A DNA stretch of 5,075 bases from Methylococcales bacterium. GTDB lineage: Bacteria > Pseudomonadota > Gammaproteobacteria > Methylococcales > Methylomonadaceae. A model generated the notes under the pieces. It ran no database searches, was not told where the DNA came from, and worked only from the letters and a program-made list of their open reading frames with translations. The DNA lies in assembly GCA_023134955.1 (NCBI GenBank), contig JAGLUC010000029.1, forward strand, positions 1 to 5,075, read 5' to 3'. Made by a program: the position numbers and the translations under genes. Shown here in pieces: positions 1 to 5,075 of this stretch; position 1 is the stretch's first letter, and each line of letters opens with the position of its first letter.

Positions 1-220
1 CTATACCTTGATTTGTAACTGATTCAGAAAAAAAATGAATATCACCTTGCCGGTTTTCTTGAACAAATGCCAATAAATTAAGTAAAGTACTTTTTCCACA
101 ACCATTAGGACCAATTAAAGCTGTCACTTTATTAGATTGAATCGTTAATTCATCAATTGATAAAGCTAATGCTTTGTCATAGGTGTATCTAATATTTCTA
201 AGTTGGTAGGCAGTTGTCAT
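1..220 (-). CDS. ABC transporter ATP-binding protein, N-terminal part (cut by left window edge)
   Basis: This is the N-terminal 73 codons of an ABC-type ATPase; the rest lies beyond position 1. ATG is at 218-220. Seen directly: the usual opening beta-strand pattern with an aromatic A-loop candidate (Y12/Y14), then a complete Walker A (P-loop) GPNGCGKST at residues 37-45, followed by a helix starting LLNLLAF. The Q-loop, signature motif, Walker B and H-loop are outside the window. By family knowledge it would sit on the cytoplasmic side of the membrane, hydrolysing ATP to drive a transporter. The LLAF wording after the P-loop reminds me of tungstate-type (TupC) or energy-coupling-factor ATPases, but this is a weak resemblance and the substrate is unknown. 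It starts 3 nt after the thrB stop codon on the same strand, so it is probably co-transcribed and perhaps translationally coupled. No strong Shine-Dalgarno is seen; a TAAAG lies upstream inside the end of thrB. An 8-A run at 28-35 (T run in the coding strand) keeps the frame open. Confidence 0.9.
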   Translation of the reverse strand, partial: MTTAYQLRNIRYTYDKALALSIDELTIQSNKVTALIGPNGCGKSTLLNLLAFVQENRQGDIHFFSESVTNQGI

Positions 221-223
221 TAT

Positions 224-1144
224 TTATACTTTACGATGATATTGTAATAATTGACGAAATTCTAAAGGGTCTTTTTGCAATGTTAACTCACCCTCTTTTG
301 TATTGATTTGATGTTCTAGCCTTGATAACCAAAACCGTAATGCGGTTAGCCTAAGAAAAATGGGTAAATGCTTTATTTCATCCTCACTCATTACTCTAAC
401 GCTGTTGTATCCTGATAATAGTGCCTGAAACTGTTGCTGATTAATCTTGGCTTTTTCTACACACCAATCATTACATGTTACAGCTATATCAAACAAAAAA
501 GTATCATGACAGGCATTATAAAAATCAACAATCCCACTCACTTTTCCTTGCTCAAACAGTACATTATCTTTAAATAAATCAGCATGAATTATGCCTTTAG
601 GTAAATCTGGTAATGAATAAGCTGTTTGAAATGCCAATTCACTGTCAATTAATTTAATATCATCATTACTTAAATACAATTTAATAGCTTGATAAACCGA
701 TTTACATCCCTTTATATTTTTTACATTTTGCTGATAAAAGTCACTATTTTTAGTTAAAAAGTGCAATTTAGCCAAATAAATACCAATTTCACTGCATTGT
801 TTATTGTCAGGGTTTTCTACAGATGTGCCTGGTAAACAATTAAAGATAACAGCTGGTTTTTGTTTTAATTGATTTAAAAGGTCGCCCTTCTTATTAACTT
901 GAGGCTGTGGAACAGGTAATTTTTTTTGCGACAGCTGTTTTAATAAATTTAAAAAATCGGGAAGTTCTTTATCTGTTAACGATTCAAAAATCGTTAAAAT
1001 AAATTCACCCTCTGTGGTTTTAATCCGATAATTTGTATTTTCAATGCCTGCTTCAATCCCCGAAAAGCTCACTAAATAACCTAAAGAATAGCCGGCTAAA
1101 AAATCTTCTAATGGCTGTTGTTTAATGCTGGTATAAACGGACAT
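224..1144 (-). CDS. thrB: Homoserine kinase (ThrB, Pseudomonas/APH-like type)
   Basis: Homoserine kinase phosphorylates L-homoserine with ATP to O-phospho-L-homoserine, the step before threonine synthase, in the cytoplasm. This is the type with an aminoglycoside-phosphotransferase-like fold, unrelated to the GHMP-type ThrB of E. coli. Visible in the 306-residue product: the N-terminal phrase MSVYTSI and the block GIENTNYRI (33-41) resembling Pseudomonas ThrB; GEFILTIFE (46-54); the catalytic loop HADLFKDN (187-194, presumed catalytic D189 and N194); the metal-binding block with D207 in VDFYNAC; NDWC (225-228); and a C-terminal RFWLSRL helix and KDPLEF. Length is close to the roughly 315-320 residues usual for the family. 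I chose ATG 1142-1144 rather than the in-frame TTG at 1238-1240: the family begins at this MSVYT, the extra 32 residues match nothing I know, and a consensus -10 lies between the two starts. An AAGG about 12 nt upstream is a rather distant Shine-Dalgarno. The ABC ATPase gene follows after 3 nt. Confidence 0.93.
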   Translation of the reverse strand: MSVYTSIKQQPLEDFLAGYSLGYLVSFSGIEAGIENTNYRIKTTEGEFILTIFESLTDKELPDFLNLLKQLSQKKLPVPQPQVNKKGDLLNQLKQKPAVIFNCLPGTSVENPDNKQCSEIGIYLAKLHFLTKNSDFYQQNVKNIKGCKSVYQAIKLYLSNDDIKLIDSELAFQTAYSLPDLPKGIIHADLFKDNVLFEQGKVSGIVDFYNACHDTFLFDIAVTCNDWCVEKAKINQQQFQALLSGYNSVRVMSEDEIKHLPIFLRLTALRFWLSRLEHQINTKEGELTLQKDPLEFRQLLQYHRKV

Positions 1145-1180
1145 GTGGGATAAAAACCTTAGCAAATTACTCAGCGAGCA

Positions 1181-1209
1181 ATTATAACTTACGATATCGA
1201 TTGTCTGGA
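1181..1209 (-). promoter_or_regulatory. Putative thrB promoter (sigma-70 type)
   Basis: On the minus strand there is an exact consensus -10, TATAAT, at 1186-1181. A poor -35 (TCCAGA, 3 of 6 consensus bases, 1209-1204) lies 17 bp upstream. Transcription would begin near 1174, giving a leader of about 30 nt before the ATG at 1144. A start there would exclude the upstream TTG codon from the message, which supports the shorter ThrB. This is inferred from sequence only; the weak -35 lowers certainty. Confidence 0.5.
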
Positions 1210-1235
1210 TAAAAACATCCTCAACACTATATACT
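1206..1235 (+). promoter_or_regulatory. Candidate recB promoter
   Basis: The plus strand carries TGGATA (1206-1211, 4 of 6 bases of the -35 consensus), an 18-bp spacer and TATACT (1230-1235, 5 of 6 bases of the -10 consensus). Transcription would start near 1242, about 30 nt before the recB ATG. Its -35 overlaps the proposed -35 of the divergent thrB promoter, so the two might compete for polymerase. Such matches are common in AT-rich DNA, so this is tentative. Confidence 0.35.
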
Positions 1236-1236
1236 G

Positions 1237-1249
1237 ACAATTAAATTGT
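1237..1249. promoter_or_regulatory. Perfect 13-nt palindrome, possible operator
   Basis: ACAATT-A-AATTGT is a perfect inverted repeat with a single central base. It lies just after the candidate recB -10 and would overlap the predicted recB transcription start. That position would suit a dimeric regulator, but no specific regulator is recognised. AT-rich sequence makes chance palindromes of this length plausible. Confidence 0.25.
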
Positions 1250-1272
1250 AGCTTTAGAATACCCGTAAAGTA

Positions 1273-4200
1273 ATGACTAAACCTATCCAAAACTTTAACG
1301 CCATCAATACTGATTTATTAAAAGGCATCAACCTTATTGAAGCCAGTGCAGGTACAGGGAAAACTTATACTATTGCCATGTTGGTCTTACGCTTTGTAGT
1401 TGAGCAGAGTGTAGATATTAAACAAATCTTAGTAGTCACTTTTACCAAGGCTGCCACGGAAGAGTTAAAAGATAGAATTCGTAGCCGATTAGTGGATGCG
1501 AGACAAACTATTAATGGCAATAGCCCTTCTGATGATAATACCCTAAGCGACTGGTTAAATGGTTTATCGGTTCCTTCTGAATTAATTATTCAGCGTATCA
1601 ACCATGCTTTGTTAGATATTGACCAGGCGGGTATTTTTACCATTCATGGCTTTTGTCAGCGTATTCTTGCAGAACATGCTTTAGAAAGCGGGCAGTTATT
1701 TGATTCTGAATTAACGGGTGATATAAGCACCATTAAACAAGCTTGTTCTGATGATTTTTGGCGCAAAAACATTTATCTACGTTCCGCTTGGGAAGCCTCT
1801 ATCCTCACAGCTCAGTATCAAACTCCCGATCAATTAATGGCTAGTGTGGGTTTTATAGACCCTACTCTTACTGTTCTCCCTGATTTTGAGGATTTAGATC
1901 AAAATATCTCTCATTTAAAAAACTTAATTGAGTCCCACAAGGCTGATATTATTTCATCCTTACAACTGATTCATCATGCACTAGAAGAGGGGAAATTTAC
2001 CCCTGCTTTTAATGACAATTTTAACATCCTACAGCCTACCATCATTGCCTGGCTTAGTAATGAAAATACCATTCCAGCAGATTTTTCCAGCTTAACAGCG
2101 CAGGGTTTATTAGCAGGATTAAATGGTCATAAATTTAGAAAAAGTAGTGCTAATCCACTATCTAGTGCGGAACAAAAACAGGTTTATCTTAATAGCCTGG
2201 AGATTAATCTAACTGCTTTTGATCTACTGGATTCAGCTATTAGCCATATAAGCCTGGTTTTTCGTCGTTCATTATTGCAAACCTTGCAAGTCGATATTAA
2301 TAAAAGATTACAACAACTCAACGTATTATCTTTTGATGATTTAATTACCCGCCTTGCTGATGCTTTACAAGATGAAAAAGGTTTAATCTTATGCCAGGAA
2401 ATTCAACAGCGTTTTCAAGTAGCTTTAATTGATGAATTTCAAGATACTGATAAAAGCCAGTGGCTTATTTTCTCCACTCTTTTCAATACCCCGGAACATG
2501 CTTTATATTTAATCGGCGACCCTAAACAAGCCATTTATAAATTTAGAGGTGCAGATATACACTCTTATTTTTCTGCTAAAGAATTAGCCCATCATCAATT
2601 TAGCTTAGGTTTTAACTGGCGCTCCCATCCACAATTAGTTGAAGGGGTTAATACTTTATTTAGTTCAGACAATCCATTTTTATCAGATCACCTTCAGTTT
2701 AATCCAGTTTCCGCTGCACTATCCTCTGAAAAAGGTGAACTAACAGTAAACAATCAAGCCTTACCCCCTATTGTTTTATGGCAATTGGATAAAGGTGAAA
2801 AAGATTTTTGGACATCGGGAAAAGCAAGCACTGAAATACTATCAGCTGTTACTAATGAAATTTTAGACTTACTGTTAAACGACTTTACTATTAAAGAAGA
2901 CTCAGTTCGACCTAAAGACATAGCTATTTTAGTCAGAACCAATCCACAGGCTAAAGACTTTCAACTAGCCTTGAATAATGTGGGTATTACCGCCGTTATT
3001 AATAGTAAAGAGTCTGTTTTCTCATCCCAGGAAGCGATTGATCTTAATATTTTATTACAGGCCATTTCACAACCAGGCAACAACACCCTACTTAAACAAG
3101 CATTAACATTGAGTTGGTTTAAGCTGGATGGACAACAATTATTCAAAACATTGAACGACGAATTAGCCATGGATGCTTACTTCTCTCGTTTTTTAGACTA
3201 TCAACAAAGCTGGCAAAAAAATGGGCTAATGGCAATGATGCAATTAGTCTTGGCTAATGAAAATATCTTACCTCATTTATCATCCGATAAATTGGCAGAA
3301 AGACGCATCACCAATTTAAAACACTGTATAGAACTAATTCAACAAGCTGTCATTGATGAACATTTAGGTATTAATAAAACCTTAGACTGCTTACATAACA
3401 ATATTCAACTGGCAATGGCAGGAAGTCCCGTTTCAGATGACCAGCAACTACGCCTGGAAAGTGATGATGATGCGGTTAAAATAATTACTATGCACAGTTC
3501 TAAAGGACTAGAATTTCCTATTATTTTTTGTCCCTTTTTATGGCAACGGGGCGATAGATTAAATAAAGAAAAATCACTGATAAAGTGTCATTCAAAAGGT
3601 GAAATGATTGTTGATATTGGTTCTGAGCAATTTGAACAACATCGCCAACAAGCTTTAGATGAAGAATTACAAGAAGACCTACGGGTATTTTATGTAGCAG
3701 TCACTCGGGCAAAATATCGTTGTTACATTAATTGGGCTGACGTGCGTAGTGCAAAAGCAAAACCAAATATTTCAGCAATGGCAAGTTTGCTAGGTTTTTC
3801 CACTGATGACTTTTTACAACAACAAAATAAATTACAACAATTTAGTCAGAATCAGGCTAGCTGTTTTGAATATCGTTTGTTAGAAACAGATCAAAAAATC
3901 AGCAGAACATGGCAAGCAAAAAGACCAACCGAGTTATTAAGCTATAAAAAGCGACAACGATCTTTATATAGCCACTGGCAAATGAGTAGTTATTCCGCCT
4001 TAGCCTATTTAAGTATTGCAGATGCTCCTGAACTACCGAATGACAAAGCCAGAGAAGACAATATTAATCAAGCCATTGCTATTAATAATGAACAGCTTCC
4101 TCGTGGCGCACATACGGGTAATGTGATTCATGATTTATTAGAAAATATTCCCTTTATCTATTTAGCAGAAAACAACGACATTAGCACTCAAAGGGAAAAA

Positions 4201-4776
4201 GCCTGTTTACGTTATGGATTAAAAACAGAACATCCCGAACAAATTGACTTGCTATTAAATAATACCGTCAACACCGTTCTATCAGAAACTGATGTAGAAT
4301 TCAGTCTAAAAAACCTAAGCGAAAAGCAATGTGTTAAAGAAATGCCTTTTTATCTATCCATAAAATCAATTGATGTCAGCCAAATTAATCATATCTTAAA
4401 AGATTGTCCAACTTATCAGACATTATCGGACAAAAAACTATACGGTTATTTAACCGGCTTTATTGATTTAATCTGTGAATACAAAGGTCAATATTTTGTC
4501 ATGGATTACAAATCTAATGACTTGGAAAACTACCAACAGGAAAGTTTAATTAGCTCAATGCTAGAACACAATTACGGATTACAGTACTGGATTTACACTG
4601 TGGTTTTACATCAATATCTACAAAACAGACTACCTGATTACAATTATGAACAACATTTTGGCGGGGTAAAGTATTTATTTGTCCGTGGAATGAATATAGA
4701 TATTGCTAATAGTGGGGTTTATCAGATAAAACCGGAGTTACAGTTGGTTGAAAAATTGACTTCGTTGTTTGTTTAA
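1273..4776 (+). CDS. recB: RecBCD exonuclease/helicase, beta subunit RecB
   Basis: RecB is the 3'-5' superfamily-1 helicase and nuclease subunit of cytoplasmic RecBCD (exonuclease V), which resects double-strand ends and loads RecA after Chi. The product is 1167 residues, close to the 1180 of E. coli RecB, and looks intact. Helicase motifs in order: Walker A ASAGTGKT (24-31, K30); motif Ia VVTFTKAATEEL (54-65); IHGFCQ (124-129); Walker B DEFQDTD (387-393); motif III GDPKQAIYKFRGAD (415-428); motif IV NWRS (448-451); motif V ITMHSSKGLEFP (738-749); motif VI VFYVAVTRAK (805-814). After a linker comes the nuclease domain: H953 in VIHDLLE, D1065 in GFIDL, D1078 and K1080 in MDYKSN, the QxxxY pair Q1104/Y1108, and EQHFGGV (1126-1132). 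By alignment from memory these match the E. coli catalytic H956, D1067, D1080 and K1082. The H-F-G-G-V element and overall order favour RecB over AddA. An in-frame TAG at 1255-1257 makes ATG 1273 the first possible ATG; the upstream GTAAAG is a weak ribosome site. The gene is divergent from thrB. Neither recC (usually upstream) nor recD (usually downstream) adjoins it here. No clear terminator follows. Confidence 0.97.
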   Translation: MTKPIQNFNAINTDLLKGINLIEASAGTGKTYTIAMLVLRFVVEQSVDIKQILVVTFTKAATEELKDRIRSRLVDARQTINGNSPSDDNTLSDWLNGLSVPSELIIQRINHALLDIDQAGIFTIHGFCQRILAEHALESGQLFDSELTGDISTIKQACSDDFWRKNIYLRSAWEASILTAQYQTPDQLMASVGFIDPTLTVLPDFEDLDQNISHLKNLIESHKADIISSLQLIHHALEEGKFTPAFNDNFNILQPTIIAWLSNENTIPADFSSLTAQGLLAGLNGHKFRKSSANPLSSAEQKQVYLNSLEINLTAFDLLDSAISHISLVFRRSLLQTLQVDINKRLQQLNVLSFDDLITRLADALQDEKGLILCQEIQQRFQVALIDEFQDTDKSQWLIFSTLFNTPEHALYLIGDPKQAIYKFRGADIHSYFSAKELAHHQFSLGFNWRSHPQLVEGVNTLFSSDNPFLSDHLQFNPVSAALSSEKGELTVNNQALPPIVLWQLDKGEKDFWTSGKASTEILSAVTNEILDLLLNDFTIKEDSVRPKDIAILVRTNPQAKDFQLALNNVGITAVINSKESVFSSQEAIDLNILLQAISQPGNNTLLKQALTLSWFKLDGQQLFKTLNDELAMDAYFSRFLDYQQSWQKNGLMAMMQLVLANENILPHLSSDKLAERRITNLKHCIELIQQAVIDEHLGINKTLDCLHNNIQLAMAGSPVSDDQQLRLESDDDAVKIITMHSSKGLEFPIIFCPFLWQRGDRLNKEKSLIKCHSKGEMIVDIGSEQFEQHRQQALDEELQEDLRVFYVAVTRAKYRCYINWADVRSAKAKPNISAMASLLGFSTDDFLQQQNKLQQFSQNQASCFEYRLLETDQKISRTWQAKRPTELLSYKKRQRSLYSHWQMSSYSALAYLSIADAPELPNDKAREDNINQAIAINNEQLPRGAHTGNVIHDLLENIPFIYLAENNDISTQREKACLRYGLKTEHPEQIDLLLNNTVNTVLSETDVEFSLKNLSEKQCVKEMPFYLSIKSIDVSQINHILKDCPTYQTLSDKKLYGYLTGFIDLICEYKGQYFVMDYKSNDLENYQQESLISSMLEHNYGLQYWIYTVVLHQYLQNRLPDYNYEQHFGGVKYLFVRGMNIDIANSGVYQIKPELQLVEKLTSLFV

Positions 4777-4850
4777 TTGTTTTTATGTATAGGTTCTCAA
4801 TAATTCTATCTTATAATCTGCTGGTATTTTAAGGGAAAGGTATAGAAAAC

Positions 4851-4865
4851 AACTCCAATTGAGTT
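4851..4865 (-). terminator. Weak hairpin after the REC remnant, possible terminator
   Basis: AACTC and GAGTT form a 5-bp stem around a 5-nt loop. On the minus strand the stem is followed by GTTTTCT. It lies about 13 nt past the stop codon of the receiver-domain remnant, where the original gene's terminator would be expected. The stem is short, has only two G-C pairs and the T tract is interrupted, so this is a weak call. It does not have a T tract on the recB side. Confidence 0.2.
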
Positions 4866-4878
4866 TAGCTCCATTGAT

Positions 4879-4965
4879 TTACCCTTGTAGGCAGTCTTTC
4901 ACTAACTCAAGTAACTGGTTATAATCAAAAGGTTTTTTCAGTACAATGGGGGCTCTTCTACGGTC
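4879..4965 (-). pseudogene. Remnant: C-terminal end of a response-regulator receiver (REC) domain
   Basis: Reading the minus strand from 4965 down to the TAA at 4881-4879 gives 28 codons. They contain APIVLKKPFDYNQLLELV and end at DCLQG. This is the pattern of the end of a CheY-like receiver domain: a hydrophobic beta-5 strand, the conserved K-P pair (KKPF), then the alpha-5 helix of alternating L/V residues, and a stop directly after it. The phosphoacceptor aspartate, the Thr/Ser position and everything before beta-5 are missing. The frame is closed by a TAA at 4968-4966 just upstream, and no start codon serves it. It is therefore best read as the tail of a truncated response regulator or hybrid histidine kinase, cut at or near the repeat motif at 4952-4961. 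The match is short, so chance similarity cannot be fully excluded. Confidence 0.55.
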
Positions 4966-5037
4966 TTATGTATAAAATATAAGGTTGATAATCATTTAAT
5001 TGATTGATATTAAAACTATTTTTTAAGTAGGAAGAGC
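4952..5037. repeat. Short AT-rich segment bounded by inverted repeats
   Basis: GCTCTTCTAC (4952-4961) and GTAGGAAGAGC (5027-5037) are inverted copies of one motif differing by a single inserted base. They flank about 65 nt of very AT-rich DNA, which itself holds a small inverted repeat (AATCA 4990-4994 with TGATT 5001-5005). The layout, about 86 bp with near-terminal inverted repeats next to a truncated gene, resembles a miniature non-coding mobile element or a recombination scar. No target-site duplication could be identified, so its mobile nature is an inference. Confidence 0.4.
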
Positions 5038-5059
5038 GTCTGTATTATGCTCTTTCTAC
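5027..5059 (+). repeat. 11-bp stem hairpin (inverted repeat)
   Basis: GTAGGAAGAGC (5027-5037) pairs with GCTCTTTCTAC (5049-5059) across an 11-nt loop. All 11 positions pair on plus-strand RNA if one G-U pair is allowed; on the minus strand one pair is an A-C mismatch. The right arm is followed by ATCAGG, not a T run, so it is not a standard intrinsic terminator on the plus strand. The minus strand reads CTTAAAAAATAG after the stem, also no T run. It may be a dispersed palindromic repeat or the end of a small mobile element. Confidence 0.6.
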
Positions 5060-5075
5060 ATCAGGCTCAGGGCAG

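Larger units (their letters stand above)
4777..5075. other. Non-coding, decayed region downstream of recB
   Basis: This AT-rich stretch has no intact gene on either strand; stops are frequent in all frames. On the plus strand the only nearby start after recB opens a reading of about 15 codons. No recD-like beginning, tRNA or other recognisable RNA gene is seen. What can be named is a receiver-domain remnant on the minus strand, a weak hairpin at 4851-4865, and a repeat and hairpin cluster at 4952-5059, each listed separately. I cannot assign 4777-4850 or the last few bases to anything. Confidence 0.7.

Noticed and set aside
28..35. Run of eight A (eight T in the coding strand) in the ABC ATPase gene, possible slippage or frameshift site
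   Set aside because: The reading frame is continuous through it and it lies in an AT-rich gene, so there is no sign of a programmed or accidental shift in what is visible.
2754..2942. 62-codon minus-strand open reading frame inside recB
   Set aside because: It lies antisense within the coding sequence of an intact recB, has no recognisable motif and no ribosome site that stands out; it is a shadow reading.
2961..3170. 69-codon minus-strand open reading frame inside recB
   Set aside because: It is antisense to recB with no domain signature or context of its own; it is a shadow reading.
1273..4776. Identity as AddA rather than RecB
   Set aside because: AddA shares the helicase and nuclease layout, but the start of the P-loop region and the EQHFGGV block near the C-terminus fit RecB, as does the length close to E. 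coli RecB.
4785..4832. Short plus-strand reading of about 15 codons after recB
   Set aside because: It is too short, has no ribosome binding site and no similarity I recognise; chance opening in decayed DNA is the simpler view.
4777..4850. Intrinsic terminator directly after recB
   Set aside because: T-rich sequence (TTGTTTTTATG) follows the stop codon, but no stable stem precedes it, and I found no convincing hairpin with a T tract on the plus strand.

Overview
The window is AT-rich bacterial DNA, most likely from a gammaproteobacterium. The RecB is of the RecBCD type, with a C-terminal nuclease and the H-F-G-G-V element, and the homoserine kinase is of the Pseudomonas type (APH-like fold). 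Genus cannot be told from the sequence alone; an AT-rich aquatic lineage such as a methanotroph or sulfur oxidiser is only a guess.

Layout: (1) Positions 1-220, minus strand, hold the first 73 codons of an ABC-transporter ATPase that runs off the left edge. (2) Positions 224-1144, minus strand, hold thrB (homoserine kinase), only 3 nt upstream of the ATPase, so the two are probably one transcript. (3) Positions 1145-1272 are a divergent intergenic region. It carries a consensus -10 (TATAAT) for thrB, a candidate promoter for the opposite gene, a perfect 13-nt palindrome and a 10-nt direct repeat. (4) Positions 1273-4776, plus strand, hold a complete recB of 1167 codons with all helicase and nuclease motifs. 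(5) Positions 4777-5075 hold no intact gene. They contain a short minus-strand remnant that reads like the C-terminal end of a response-regulator receiver domain, followed by an AT-rich stretch bounded by inverted copies of an 11-nt motif and a strong hairpin.

Function: thrB commits homoserine to threonine synthesis, and the ABC ATPase would energise a transporter of unknown substrate. RecB is the 3'-5' helicase and nuclease subunit of the RecBCD double-strand-break repair machine. Its partners recC and recD are not visible on either side here. The two transcription units share only the divergent promoter region, and nothing suggests a joint function. No clearly new system is visible. The least ordinary part is the decayed, repeat-bearing right edge.
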